32,123 nucleotides of DNA from Lysobacterales bacterium (GCA_020442665.1 JAGRJP010000109.1:5768-37890); one strand, 5' to 3'; counted from the stretch's first letter, positions 15,710-24,723 are shown. Numbers and translations are program-made. Notes: a model not told the origin generated them from the letters alone.

Positions 15710-18085
15710 ATGAGTATTATGAAAATTTTTGAAGAAATGGATTACGGAAAAGCTCCTGAAAGCATTGACGCTGCCAATGAATGGTTGAAAAGTCATAGTT
15801 CAAAATTTGGACTTTTTATTGATGGCGATTTTATCAACAGCAAGAACGCAAAATATTTCAACACTTACAATCCGGCAAACGGAGAAAAACTGGCACAAAT
15901 CACCCAAGCGAGTGCAAAAGATGTCGATATGGCTGTTACCGCTGCCAAACTGGCACAACCCGATTGGGAAAAACTAAGTGGTTTTGACCGTGCGAAATAT
16001 TTGTATGCCATTGCCCGCTTGATTCAAAAACACTCGCGCTTATTTGCCGTTTTGGAAAGTTTAGATAACGGTAAACCGATACGAGAAAGCAGAGATGTGG
16101 ATATTCCTTTGGTGATTCGACATTTTTATCATCATGCCGGCTGGGCACAACTCATGGAGGAAAAACTGGAAGATTATCAAGCTCTGGGAGTTGCCGGACA
16201 AATCATTCCGTGGAACTTCCCATTGCTAATGCTGGCATGGAAAATTGCTCCGGCACTGGCAGCAGGAAATACGGTTGTCTTAAAACCCGCTGAATACACC
16301 AGCTTAACGGCAATATTATTTGCTGAAATCTGCCAACAAGCCGGATTACCCAAAGGAGTTGTCAACATTGTGACCGGCGATGGCAAAACCGGTGCCGAAA
16401 TTGTCAAACACAATGATATTGATAAAATTGCATTTACCGGTTCTACCGATGTTGGTCGTATCATTCGTGAACAAACGGCAGGAACCGGCAAGAAACTGAC
16501 ATTGGAGCTTGGTGGAAAATCCGCATTCATCGTATTTGATGATGCTGATGTGGATTCGGCGATTGAAGGGCTGATTGATGCCATTTGGTTCAATCAGGGA
16601 CAAGTTTGTTGTGCCGGTTCTCGCTTATTGGTTCAGGAAAGCATTGCTGATCGTTTTCATGAAAAGTTGAAAGCCCGTATGCAAAAACTTCGTATCGGCG
16701 ACCCATTGGATAAATCGATCGACATCGGTGCAATTGTTGATGAAAGCCAAAAACAAAGGATTAGTGAATTAGTTAAGCAAGGTGTAGCTGAAGGTGCTGA
16801 ATTATACCAACCGGATATTCAACTTCCTGAGTGTGGTTGTTTTTATCCGCCAACACTGTTGTCAGAAGTTGACACTTCACATTATGTTGCCAACGAAGAA
16901 ATCTTCGGACCCGTACTGGTTTCGATGACATTCCGCACGCCGGCAGAAGCAGTTGAATTAGCCAATAACGTCCGATACGGACTGGCTTGCAGCATATGGA
17001 GTGAAAACATCAATCTGGCAATGGATATCGCTCCGCAAGTGATTGCCGGAGTAGTTTGGATTAACTGCTCCAATCATTTTGATGCTGCTGCCGGATTTGG
17101 AGGTAAGAAAGAATCCGGATTCGGTCGTGAAGGTGGAATTGAAGGCATGCATGCCTATCTCAAACCAAAATATGAAAAAGGTTTGAAAAACTCCAAAGCA
17201 GTCAAAATCAATGAACTCAATAACACAGAGTCTTTGTCATTTATTGACCGCACACCGAAATTTTATATTGGTGGAAAACAAGTCAGACCCGATGGTGGTT
17301 ATTCTCAAGCAGTGGCATCAAACGATGGTAAATTATTAGCTCATATTGGCAAAGGCAATCGCAAGGATATTCGAAATGCCGTAGAAGCCGCCCGTAAAGC
17401 CAATGGCTGGACAAGTACATCTGCCCATAATCGTGCTCAGGTCTTATTCTACATTGCTGAAAATCTGGCACTCAGAGCCAATGAATTTGCCGAAAGTTTG
17501 AAAAAACTCACAGGAGTTTCAACCAATCAGGCTCAAAAAGAAGTCAATACAGCCATTGAACGAATTTTTTATTATGCATCTTATGCTGATAAATTTGATG
17601 GCGCGGTTCATAATGTTCCACTCAGAGGTGTGGTACTTGCTATGCCGGAAGCCAATGGCATTATGGGAATTGCCTGCCCTGAAGAATCTCCATTTCTGAG
17701 TTTTGTATCATTAACCATATCCGCAATTGCTATGGGCAACCGTGTTGTTGTAATTCCTTCAGAAAATTACGGTTTACTGGCGTTAGAGTTTTATCAAATT
17801 CTCGAAACTTCTGATCTTCCGGGCGGAGTTATCAATATCATCACCGGAAACAAAAATGAGCTGACTAAGGTTCTGGCAGAACATTATGAAGTGGAATCGG
17901 TTTGGTACTTTGGCGATGCTGATGGTTCGACGGAAGTCGAAAAATGCTCGGCAAGCAATTTGAAAAAGACTTGGGTTAATTACGGAAAATCTCGCGATTG
18001 GTTCAACAATAAACAAGGTCAGGGCTTGGAATTTTTGAATCAGGCAACCGATGTTAAAAATATCTGGACTCCTTACGGAGATTAA
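15710..18085 (+). CDS. ALDH16-type two-domain aldehyde dehydrogenase
   Basis: A 791-residue protein made of a complete NAD(P)-dependent aldehyde dehydrogenase domain (about 1-490) followed by a second, degenerate domain (about 510-790), the layout of the ALDH16 family. The first domain has the general base E266 (TLELGGKSA) and nucleophile C300 (FNQGQVCCAGSR), plus the IPWNFPLLM and NEEIFGPVL signatures. The second keeps a Rossmann-like PEESPFLSFVSL region but has no recognisable catalytic Cys motif. In the deoC operon it most likely oxidises acetaldehyde or a deoxyribose-derived aldehyde. ATG 15710 is preferred over an in-frame GTG at 15701; both ribosome sites are weak. Confidence 0.88.
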   Translation: MSIMKIFEEMDYGKAPESIDAANEWLKSHSSKFGLFIDGDFINSKNAKYFNTYNPANGEKLAQITQASAKDVDMAVTAAKLAQPDWEKLSGFDRAKYLYAIARLIQKHSRLFAVLESLDNGKPIRESRDVDIPLVIRHFYHHAGWAQLMEEKLEDYQALGVAGQIIPWNFPLLMLAWKIAPALAAGNTVVLKPAEYTSLTAILFAEICQQAGLPKGVVNIVTGDGKTGAEIVKHNDIDKIAFTGSTDVGRIIREQTAGTGKKLTLELGGKSAFIVFDDADVDSAIEGLIDAIWFNQGQVCCAGSRLLVQESIADRFHEKLKARMQKLRIGDPLDKSIDIGAIVDESQKQRISELVKQGVAEGAELYQPDIQLPECGCFYPPTLLSEVDTSHYVANEEIFGPVLVSMTFRTPAEAVELANNVRYGLACSIWSENINLAMDIAPQVIAGVVWINCSNHFDAAAGFGGKKESGFGREGGIEGMHAYLKPKYEKGLKNSKAVKINELNNTESLSFIDRTPKFYIGGKQVRPDGGYSQAVASNDGKLLAHIGKGNRKDIRNAVEAARKANGWTSTSAHNRAQVLFYIAENLALRANEFAESLKKLTGVSTNQAQKEVNTAIERIFYYASYADKFDGAVHNVPLRGVVLAMPEANGIMGIACPEESPFLSFVSLTISAIAMGNRVVVIPSENYGLLALEFYQILETSDLPGGVINIITGNKNELTKVLAEHYEVESVWYFGDADGSTEVEKCSASNLKKTWVNYGKSRDWFNNKQGQGLEFLNQATDVKNIWTPYGD

Positions 18086-18111
18086 TAAGAGGTAATTTTT
18101 CACTGACAATA

Positions 18112-18140
18112 AAAAAACCCGGAACTCAGCCGGGTTTTTT
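18112..18140. terminator. bidirectional rho-independent terminator
   Basis: A perfect 11-bp stem AAAAAACCCGG (18112-18122) / CCGGGTTTTTT (18130-18140) with loop AACTCAG. It lies between the convergent aldehyde dehydrogenase and rpmA genes. The T-run on one strand and A-run on the other let it serve both. Confidence 0.92.
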
Positions 18141-18160
18141 ATTACATATTTTAAATTTGC

Positions 18161-18418
18161 TTACTCAGAAACAACACTCACATGCTGACGTTTTTGAGGT
18201 CCTTTTTTAGCAAATTGAACATGTCCATTTTTTAATGCAAACAATGTATGATCTTTACCGATTCCTACATTTTTGCCAGGATGAACTTTAGTTCCTCTTT
18301 GACGCACCAAAATATTTCCGGCTTGAACAGCTTCACCGCCATATTTTTTAACGCCAAGGTACTTAGGATTAGAATCGCGACCGTTCTTGGTACTACCCGC
18401 TGCTTTCTTATGTGCCAT
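18161..18418 (-). CDS. rpmA: 50S ribosomal protein L27
   Basis: An 85-residue protein with the full L27 signature: [16 protein letters not shown] at the start and [20 protein letters not shown] at 23-42. L27 sits near the peptidyl-transferase centre and its N-terminus contacts the tRNA ends. It starts directly with the AHKKA sequence, so it lacks the cleaved N-terminal extension of Firmicutes. AGGAG lies upstream and rplU precedes it by 10 nt. obgE, often the next gene, is not present; uvrA-independent convergent DNA follows the terminator instead. Confidence 0.98.
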   Translation of the reverse strand: MAHKKAAGSTKNGRDSNPKYLGVKKYGGEAVQAGNILVRQRGTKVHPGKNVGIGKDHTLFALKNGHVQFAKKGPQKRQHVSVVSE

Positions 18419-18428
18419 TGCTTATCTC

Positions 18429-18740
18429 CTACGCTTTAATTGATTTGATTTTGATTTCAGAATAACTTTGACGATGTCCTTGTTGCTTCATGGAATGCTT
18501 ACGTCTTCTGAATTTCAAGATTTTAACTTTTTTAGCACGTCCGTTGCTCATTACTTCTGCTGAAACTTTTGCACCTTTAACATGAGGTGTTCCAACATTA
18601 ATTTTTTCGCCGTCTGATGTCATCAACACTTCATCAAACTCAACTTTTGAACCAGGCTCCAAACCTAGTTTTTCAACACGAAGGACATCACCTTCTTTAA
18701 CTCTGTATTGTTTACCACCAGTTTTAATAACTGCATGCAT
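18429..18740 (-). CDS. rplU: 50S ribosomal protein L21
   Basis: A 103-residue protein matching L21 over its whole length: [23 protein letters not shown] at the start and the conserved [22 protein letters not shown] segment (70-91) that includes the L21 signature. It binds 23S rRNA in the large subunit. GGAG lies 8 nt before the ATG. First gene of the rplU-rpmA operon, with a long leader that contains an inverted repeat and direct repeats. Confidence 0.98.
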   Translation of the reverse strand: MHAVIKTGGKQYRVKEGDVLRVEKLGLEPGSKVEFDEVLMTSDGEKINVGTPHVKGAKVSAEVMSNGRAKKVKILKFRRRKHSMKQQGHRQSYSEIKIKSIKA

Positions 18741-18855
18741 GATTTTTCTCCAATAATTAAAATGTGAGGTTCAACCTCAAAACGCTACGACCCATGTATC
18801 AATGCGGACAAGGACGTAAGCTACAAGGACGGCGATTTTACTTGTTCCGACCCAA
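18741..18855 (-). promoter_or_regulatory. possible structured leader of rplU-rpmA
   Basis: Upstream of rplU is a segment visibly richer in G+C than its AT-rich surroundings. It contains TGAGGTTCAACCTCA (18765-18779), a 15-nt perfect inverted repeat just before the Shine-Dalgarno, a 9-bp direct repeat ACAAGGACG (18808-18816 and 18823-18831) and two CGACCC copies (18787-18792, 18848-18853) flanking the block. Ribosomal-protein operons are often autoregulated through such leaders. No known leader family is recognised, so this is inference. Confidence 0.4.
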
Positions 18856-19022
18856 AGTTTCAATAAATAAAGCATTAAATCCCTGATTTATGGAGATTCT
18901 TTAACTTAACAATTGGTTTGATAAAATGCTTTCATGAATATTTTATGACATTGTGATTTTGTTGAAGCAAACAATTTAAAAATCAGTTAAACTTATCGGT
19001 TTTCCGATATCAACCAATAATC

Positions 19023-21836
19023 ATGAAATACATTTCTTTACGCGGAGCGAGAACTCATAATTTAAAGAATATCGACATTGATTTACCTCGTAATCAATTG
19101 ATTGTGATTACCGGTTTATCCGGTTCGGGAAAATCCTCTCTGGCTTTTGATACCATTTACGCAGAAGGACAAAGACGCTATGTGGAGTCCTTGTCTGCTT
19201 ATGCCAGACAGTTCTTGTCGATGATGGCAAAACCGGATATCGACCATATCGAAGGTTTATCACCGGCAATTTCCATTGAACAAAAATCCACTTCGCACAA
19301 TCCGCGTTCTACTGTCGGAACGATTACAGAAATCAATGATTATCTGCGTTTGCTGTATGCCAGAGTCGGAACACCTTGCTGTCCGGAACATGGAATCAAA
19401 CTGGAAGCCCAAACGGTTTCGGAAATTGTGGATCGCATCATGCAATTAGATCCGTCCCGTAAATATATGTTGCTGGCACCTTTAGTCCGAAATCGCAAAG
19501 GCGAACACACTGCCATGCTGGAACAATTGATGGGTAGCGGGTATGTTCGCGTACGCATTGATGATAAAGTTTATTCATTAGAAGATTTGCCCAAAATCAA
19601 TCCAAAAACCAAACATACAATCGAAGCTGTTGTTGATCGTTTTCGCATTAAGGATGATATGGCGCAAAGACTGGCTGAGTCCATTGAGTCCGCTTTGGTC
19701 TTATCCGAAGGATTGGTACAAATCGCAACATTTGATGATGGTGAACCCATTGAACATCTATTTAGCGAGTTATTTTCCTGCCCGATTTGCGATTACTCTT
19801 TGGAAGAACTGGAACCTCGATTATTTTCTTTCAATAACCCCAACGGGGCATGCCCTGAATGTGACGGCTTGGGAATCAGCCAATATTTTGACCCAGACAG
19901 AATTGTACAAAGCTGGGATTTATCACTCGCGAATGGTGCTGTTCGTGGTTGGGATCGACGCAATGGATTTTATTATCAAATGTTATTGGCACTCGCAGAA
20001 CATTATAACTTTGATTTGGAAACACCATTAAAAGATTTACCAAAGAAAATCCAGGACATTATAATGTTCGGTTCAGATGAACAAATCATGTTCAAATACT
20101 CATCTGACAGCATTGAATTCAATCGCATGAGAGAATTTGAAGGCATTGCCAATAACATGAAACGACGCTATAAAGAAACCGAATCCAATATGGTTCGTGA
20201 AGAACTCAGCAAATACATCAGCAACAAAGAATGCGATGTATGTCATGGTGAACGTCTGAATGAAGCTGCCAGAAATGTCTTCATTGCCGATAAAACTTTA
20301 CCTTACATTAACAAACTATCCATTGAGGAATGCCATCAATATTTTCAGAATCTGAAATTAGAAGGCAAGAAAGGCGAGATTGCCGAAAAGATTCTGAAAG
20401 AAATCAAGGAGCGTTTGGAGTTTCTGGTGAATGTGGGTCTGAATTATTTAACATTATCCCGCAATGCCAACTCTCTGTCGGGAGGCGAAGCGCAAAGGAT
20501 TCGTCTGGCCAGCCAAATAGGTGCCGGATTGGTTGGCGTGATGTATGTTCTGGATGAACCGTCCATTGGTTTACACCAAAGAGATAATGAAAAATTACTG
20601 CAAACTTTGACACGTTTGCGTGATTTGGGAAATACTGTGATTGTTGTTGAACATGATGAAGATGCCATTGCCACCGCCGATCATGTAGTTGATATTGGTC
20701 CCGGTTCAGGAGTTCACGGTGGCGAAATTGTCGCGCAAGGCACACCGGAAGAAATTAAGTATAATGAAAAATCACTCACCGGACAATTTCTTTCAGGAAA
20801 ACAAAAAATTGAAATCCCCAAGCAACGCACTCAAATCGCAAAAGATAAGGTGTTTTCATTGAACGGAGCATCCGGTAATAATTTAAAAGGTGTCGATTTA
20901 CATCTCCCGGCCGGTTTATTCACCTGCATTACCGGAGTTTCCGGTTCCGGCAAATCAACACTTATCAATCGAACACTTTACAGGGTTTTGGCAAAAGAAT
21001 TAAACCGTAATCAAAGTCGTCCTGCCCCTTATAAAAATTTTGAAAATATCGACCTTTTCGATAAAGTTGTGGAAATCAATCAGAAAGCCATTGGCAGAAC
21101 ACCACGTTCAAATCCGGCTACATACACTCAGTTGTTTACACCGATTCGTGAATTATTTGCCGGTACTCAGGAAGCAAGGGCTCGCGGTTATAAATCAGGT
21201 CGATTCAGTTTTAACGTCAAAGGTGGTCGCTGCGAAGCCTGTCAGGGTGACGGACTTATCAAAGTCGAGATGCACTTCCTGCCCGATGTTTATGTCACCT
21301 GCGATGTGTGCAAAGGCAAACGCTACAATCGTGAAACCCTTGACATTCACTATAAAGGCAAAAATATTAATGATGTTCTGGAAATGACTGTTGAAGATGC
21401 GGCGGAGTTTTTTACTGCCATTCCGACTATTAAAACCAAACTCGATACATTAATGAATGTCGGATTGAGTTATATCACCTTAGGTCAAAATGCAACAACC
21501 TTGTCAGGAGGTGAAGCTCAACGTATCAAATTGGCAAAAGAGTTGTCAAAACGAGATACCGGTAAAACCATTTATATTCTGGATGAACCAACAACCGGAT
21601 TGCATTTTGCTGATATCAAACAATTACTGGCAGTTCTTCATGAATTGCGTGACCGAGGCAATACCATTATTGTTATTGAGCATAATCTTGATGTGGTTAA
21701 GACCGCTGACTGGATTGTGGATTTAGGACCGGAAGGTGGTGATGCCGGAGGCGAAATTGTTGCTCAGGGAACTCCGGAAGAGGTTGTTAAAAAATACAAA
21801 ACTCACACAGCAAAATTTTTAGCAAAAATGTTGTGA
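19023..21836 (+). CDS. uvrA: excinuclease ABC subunit A (UvrA)
   Basis: The damage-recognition ATPase of nucleotide excision repair, which loads UvrB at lesions. The 937 residues are normal for the family. There are two ABC ATPase modules: Walker A at 31-39 (GLSGSGKSS) and near 640 (GVSGSGKST), ABC signatures [14 protein letters not shown] and [14 protein letters not shown], and Walker [12 protein letters not shown] and [11 protein letters not shown]. Zinc-binding CPIC starts at C253 with CPEC later, and CEAC/CDVC pairs lie near 737-765. I see no CTG-N10-CAG LexA box upstream, so SOS control is not evident. Convergent with the CDGSH gene, 8 nt apart. Confidence 0.98.
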   Translation: MKYISLRGARTHNLKNIDIDLPRNQLIVITGLSGSGKSSLAFDTIYAEGQRRYVESLSAYARQFLSMMAKPDIDHIEGLSPAISIEQKSTSHNPRSTVGTITEINDYLRLLYARVGTPCCPEHGIKLEAQTVSEIVDRIMQLDPSRKYMLLAPLVRNRKGEHTAMLEQLMGSGYVRVRIDDKVYSLEDLPKINPKTKHTIEAVVDRFRIKDDMAQRLAESIESALVLSEGLVQIATFDDGEPIEHLFSELFSCPICDYSLEELEPRLFSFNNPNGACPECDGLGISQYFDPDRIVQSWDLSLANGAVRGWDRRNGFYYQMLLALAEHYNFDLETPLKDLPKKIQDIIMFGSDEQIMFKYSSDSIEFNRMREFEGIANNMKRRYKETESNMVREELSKYISNKECDVCHGERLNEAARNVFIADKTLPYINKLSIEECHQYFQNLKLEGKKGEIAEKILKEIKERLEFLVNVGLNYLTLSRNANSLSGGEAQRIRLASQIGAGLVGVMYVLDEPSIGLHQRDNEKLLQTLTRLRDLGNTVIVVEHDEDAIATADHVVDIGPGSGVHGGEIVAQGTPEEIKYNEKSLTGQFLSGKQKIEIPKQRTQIAKDKVFSLNGASGNNLKGVDLHLPAGLFTCITGVSGSGKSTLINRTLYRVLAKELNRNQSRPAPYKNFENIDLFDKVVEINQKAIGRTPRSNPATYTQLFTPIRELFAGTQEARARGYKSGRFSFNVKGGRCEACQGDGLIKVEMHFLPDVYVTCDVCKGKRYNRETLDIHYKGKNINDVLEMTVEDAAEFFTAIPTIKTKLDTLMNVGLSYITLGQNATTLSGGEAQRIKLAKELSKRDTGKTIYILDEPTTGLHFADIKQLLAVLHELRDRGNTIIVIEHNLDVVKTADWIVDLGPEGGDAGGEIVAQGTPEEVVKKYKTHTAKFLAKML

Positions 21837-21844
21837 AAGATAAA

Positions 21845-22087
21845 CTATTCATCTTTTAGATGTGATTGATCACAGTAAGGCGGATTTTTTGTTTTTTTGC
21901 ACCCACAAAGATTGATGTAACTCAGTTCGTCCATACGGATCGGTACAGGCAAAAAATCGGTTCCCTTGTGTGACTCATTATCGCAATAGGGTGGGTTTTT
22001 ACTGCGTCCGCAAGCACACCACAAATAAGTTTTATTTTCTTGAAGCATCACCCCGTACGGACCATTTTTTGGACATTCCGGTTTCAT
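21845..22087 (-). CDS. double CDGSH iron-sulphur protein
   Basis: An 80-residue protein with two mitoNEET-type [2Fe-2S] motifs, each binding a cluster with three Cys and one His. The second is canonical: C61, C63, C72, H76 (CGCKKTKNPPYCDQSH). The first, C24, C26, C35 and H40 (CACGRSKNPPYCDNESH), has one extra residue between Cys and His. Such tandem proteins are redox or cluster-transfer proteins. No signal peptide. GGGGGA lies upstream. It is the last gene of the GTPase-roadblock-reductase-globin cluster, 34 nt after the globin, which suggests a place in that redox module. Confidence 0.88.
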   Translation of the reverse strand: MKPECPKNGPYGVMLQENKTYLWCACGRSKNPPYCDNESHKGTDFLPVPIRMDELSYINLCGCKKTKNPPYCDQSHLKDE

Positions 22088-22121
22088 AATTTCAATCCCC
22101 CAATAATTATTTTTTTAATTA

Positions 22122-22640
22122 TTAACCTCGGCATTCGTTACAAAACATCTCACCGGTTAAATCATGATAATGAACTTTTTCTCCAGGTGAAAGTTCTTTA
22201 TGGCAACCATCACAAATACCACCTATGTCCAGTATCATTTCTTCATAACCTTTAATCGGTTTAACTTCACCTTTATCAATTCTGGGCCACATTCTAGTTT
22301 TCACAATAGCGGCTCGATAACTTTCATTCAGCTCCAGCATTTGTGATAAAAAAGGCTCTTTAAATCCAAATTTAATACAACTATCAGCAAATAACTTTTC
22401 TCGATAATTAAACAACTTGTCCGAAATAATCATCCAATGATGTGCATTGCGAGGTCGGTCGCCAAAATAACAATCTTTTCCAGTAAAAACCTGATTCAAA
22501 AAAGCATACTGCTTGCCAACAATATGACTTTTTGTGACTCCTTTGAAAAATGGAGATAGTAAATCATCGGCTAATACTTTGTCATAAAAATCATTCAAAA
22601 TTTGATTGAGTAATTTACCCTCATCCAATGCTTTCCACAT
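22122..22640 (-). CDS. truncated haemoglobin with C-terminal zinc-ribbon-like tail
   Basis: A 172-residue protein. Residues 1-120 fit a truncated (2-on-2) globin: early helices DFYDKVLADDLLSPFFKG (17-34) and a proximal-His region NAHHWMIISDKLF (65-77), with H67 the likely haem ligand. Residues 143-170 add CDGC and CNEC pairs spaced as in a zinc ribbon, an uncommon extension. Truncated globins bind O2 or NO. Its position just after a ferredoxin-flavin reductase suggests NO dioxygenation or O2/NO sensing (inference). The ATG at 22640 has no Shine-Dalgarno; the open frame continues 11 codons upstream to a stop with no other start, so translation probably depends on coupling. Confidence 0.82.
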   Translation of the reverse strand: MWKALDEGKLLNQILNDFYDKVLADDLLSPFFKGVTKSHIVGKQYAFLNQVFTGKDCYFGDRPRNAHHWMIISDKLFNYREKLFADSCIKFGFKEPFLSQMLELNESYRAAIVKTRMWPRIDKGEVKPIKGYEEMILDIGGICDGCHKELSPGEKVHYHDLTGEMFCNECRG

Positions 22641-22673
22641 TTCAAGATCAGGAGTGAACTGACGTTTTTCTTC

Positions 22674-23681
22674 CTAAACAAACTCCATTTTATTGGAATC
22701 TTCTTCCGATTGGAAATACTCCGGGGTTTGCGCATATTCAAATGCATCACTGATAATTTTTTCTTCCAGAACTCCTTTATTTCTTGCTGTTTGAATAGAG
22801 GCTTTAACAAGTTTCGGATTTCCGTATAAATAAACCTCCCAATTTTCTAATAATTCAAATTTACCAAAAATCGAGTCCACACATTCTGATGAATCATTAT
22901 CAGTTAATATTTCAAATTGAAAATTTGGGTATTGATTGGATAAGTTTTTCAGTTCTTCAAGGTAGTAGGAATCTTCTTCGCTTTTTACAACATGCACCAA
23001 TTGAACTTCTTTGTGATATTCACCCATGAGGGATGCCTCTGCAATCGCAAAAGCAGCACCTAAACCGGAACCACTGGCAATTAATAATTTTCCCGCAACT
23101 GAATTATCATTACTGTCATAACTGGCACCCAAAGGATATTGAACTTGTAATTCATCACCAATTTCTGCATTTTCAAAGACCCATTGACTGAAAACACCAT
23201 TATCAATTCTTTTTACATGAATGGAAATAATACTTTCGCTACCTTGAAAATGATTGGTAATTGAGTAACTACGGACTTTATTATCAAGTTTTGTTCGAAT
23301 ATTAACAAACTGACCTGTTTTAAATTCAAGGGTTTCCGCATCCGGCTTAAATGATACTGAAAAAATCGTTTCCGAAAGCTCTTCAATTGAAGTCACTCTG
23401 GCTTGAGAGAAAATATCCTCAATCAAAGGCAGAGATAAAACCATATCACCTTCGGGATAACAGCGACATGGAAGAATATGATTTGACTCTTTTAACTGCT
23501 TGGATAGCCCAGATTGAGAAGGTTCGCAAATGCTGCCTGAGACAACTTTAGTAACACAGGCATGGCATGTTCCATTCCTACAGGAAAATGGAATATCAAT
23601 CTTATTCCTGAAAAAAGCATCCAGCAAATTTTCATTATCTTTACAATGAAAATGATGAGTGCCGAAAATTATTTTGGGCAT
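22674..23681 (-). CDS. ferredoxin-flavin NAD(P)H oxidoreductase
   Basis: A 335-residue electron-transfer protein with an N-terminal plant-type [2Fe-2S] ferredoxin domain (about 1-85; C34, C39, C42 and C72) followed by a ferredoxin-NADP+ reductase-type module. FAD-binding RSYSITN lies at 137-143, GQFVNIR at 123-129 and the NAD(P)-binding GSGLGAAFAIAEA near 204-216. This order matches reductase components of bacterial oxygenases (benzoate dioxygenase reductase type). No oxygenase is adjacent; the globin downstream is the obvious acceptor. The stop lies 33 nt before the globin ATG, and a roadblock gene ends 6 nt upstream. The ribosome site is weak. Confidence 0.88.
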   Translation of the reverse strand: MPKIIFGTHHFHCKDNENLLDAFFRNKIDIPFSCRNGTCHACVTKVVSGSICEPSQSGLSKQLKESNHILPCRCYPEGDMVLSLPLIEDIFSQARVTSIEELSETIFSVSFKPDAETLEFKTGQFVNIRTKLDNKVRSYSITNHFQGSESIISIHVKRIDNGVFSQWVFENAEIGDELQVQYPLGASYDSNDNSVAGKLLIASGSGLGAAFAIAEASLMGEYHKEVQLVHVVKSEEDSYYLEELKNLSNQYPNFQFEILTDNDSSECVDSIFGKFELLENWEVYLYGNPKLVKASIQTARNKGVLEEKIISDAFEYAQTPEYFQSEEDSNKMEFV

Positions 23682-23687
23682 GATAAC

Positions 23688-24089
23688 TTACATTAGGTTT
23701 TGTTCGTCTAGAACCTTATTGATTTCCTTAGTCGTTATTTTGGCAAATGTAATCATTTTCCCGAGGTTGACCAAACGATCACATATAACCCCAAAAAACA
23801 GAGAGTCTTCTTTATCCTGAACTTTAAAAAGCCCAAGGATATTTTTATCCATGATTACAATATTGTCTTGCAGAGTTTGTTTTAAAAGTTGCGAAGCTAA
23901 AGTCTCAGAAATACCCAAAACTGAACCTGCCATTGGTGAAACCTGGCCTAGTGGATGCTCGAATCGGGAGCGATCCAGTAATAAATGTCCATCTAATGTC
24001 GCAATAAAAACAGATTCCGTACTGCTGACGTTACCCAAATAGTCATTCAATACACGCTTCAATTCAACCAATAAATCTTTTTCTGACAT
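23688..24089 (-). CDS. roadblock/LC7 domain protein
   Basis: A 133-residue protein resembling the roadblock/LC7 fold, whose bacterial members (MglB, CvnB) act on small GTPases. Visible features are the N-terminal helix LLVELKRVLNDYLG, the strand-turn SVFIATLDGHLLLDRS (26-41), the central helix GSVLGISETLASQLLKQ (55-71) and paired strands NIVIMDKNILGLFKVQ and SLFFGVICD. Likely a regulator of the GTPase encoded upstream. AAGGGAG precedes the ATG. A hairpin in the 71-nt gap from the preceding roadblock-like gene may separate expression. The reductase gene follows after 6 nt. Confidence 0.8.
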   Translation of the reverse strand: MSEKDLLVELKRVLNDYLGNVSSTESVFIATLDGHLLLDRSRFEHPLGQVSPMAGSVLGISETLASQLLKQTLQDNIVIMDKNILGLFKVQDKEDSLFFGVICDRLVNLGKMITFAKITTKEINKVLDEQNLM

Positions 24090-24105
24090 AAAACTCCCTT
24101 AATCC

Positions 24106-24136
24106 GAGTACGCTGTGAAATGATTCAAGCGCACTC
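24106..24136 (-). other. intergenic RNA hairpin inside the GTPase-roadblock operon
   Basis: The transcript reads GAGTGCGCT (24136-24128), a 13-nt loop, then AGCGTACTC (24114-24106), a 9-bp stem with one G-U pair. No U-run follows, and the Shine-Dalgarno of the next gene begins a few bases later. It could be a processing or stability element, or occlude the ribosome site. Function unknown. Confidence 0.5.
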
Positions 24137-24160
24137 AGGTTACAAACATATATTAATAAT

Positions 24161-24556
24161 TTAGATACTATCGTTTTTAAGAATGGTACGCCCCTTAGTT
24201 ACCACTAACCCCAAATTAGCATCTATTCTACACACGACTGTAGCAACAATCTGTGGCATAGAGGGAACCCGCATAAATAAATGAATCAGGTTTTTTGAGT
24301 TCACAATTATTTCCTGAAAATAAGGATCAGTATTGGAATCACCTCTTGATTTCTTGAATGTTTTATCAATCATCATTGACATATCACCTTCAAATAGTTC
24401 TTTGGTGGCTGCAACCAGCATATCCATAATTTCTTGTGGATGTGAATCAGTCGTTTTAACCGCCAACAACATTTCGGTTTACATATCAACTAAACCGGCA
24501 GCCAATGCTTTAGGAACTTCTCCTAATAATGACTTACAAATTGAATCAGCACTCAT
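24161..24556 (-). pseudogene. roadblock-like gene interrupted by an in-frame TAA (possible restart)
   Basis: One reading frame of 132 codons starts at ATG 24556, with a good Shine-Dalgarno (GAGGAT) upstream. It encodes MSADSICKSLLGEVPKALAA then GLVDM and meets TAA at codon 26 (24479-24481). After ACC GAA, an ATG at 24472 continues the same frame for 103 residues (MLLAVKTTDSHPQEIMDMLV and onward). From memory, intact homologues read through here with a sequence like VDMxTGMLLAVKT, so the two pieces look like one small roadblock-like protein. Either the gene is broken, the stop is a sequence error or recoded, or the short gap allows translation to restart. No frameshift is involved and the downstream part shows no other damage. 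Confidence 0.7.
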
Positions 24557-24663
24557 GTTATTATCCTCAATATTTTAATAGAATTATTTTTAATGCAACA
24601 ACATATGTTACATAAATCATGTTATATGATTAGTCACGCTTTGCAAAGTGAAACATAGGCTTA

Positions 24664-24681
24664 TTGTGAAGTTCGTCACAA
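24664..24681 (-). promoter_or_regulatory. CRP-type binding site
   Basis: TTGTGAAGTTCGTCACAA is an 18-bp inverted repeat containing the exact CRP core TGTGA-N6-TCACA (24665-24680). On the minus strand a -10-like TATAAC (24626-24621) would place a transcription start near 24614, about 58 bp downstream of the site centre, close to class I spacing. It implies a second, CRP-controlled promoter for the roadblock-reductase-globin part of the operon. No crp gene lies in the window. Confidence 0.6.
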
Positions 24682-24723
24682 AAATATCCAACTTCAAATA
24701 ACTATCTTAAAATCATAGTAGCA

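Noticed and set aside
18901-19022. LexA (SOS) box upstream of uvrA
   Set aside because: No CTG-N10-CAG element found on reading this region; uvrA control by SOS is not supported here.
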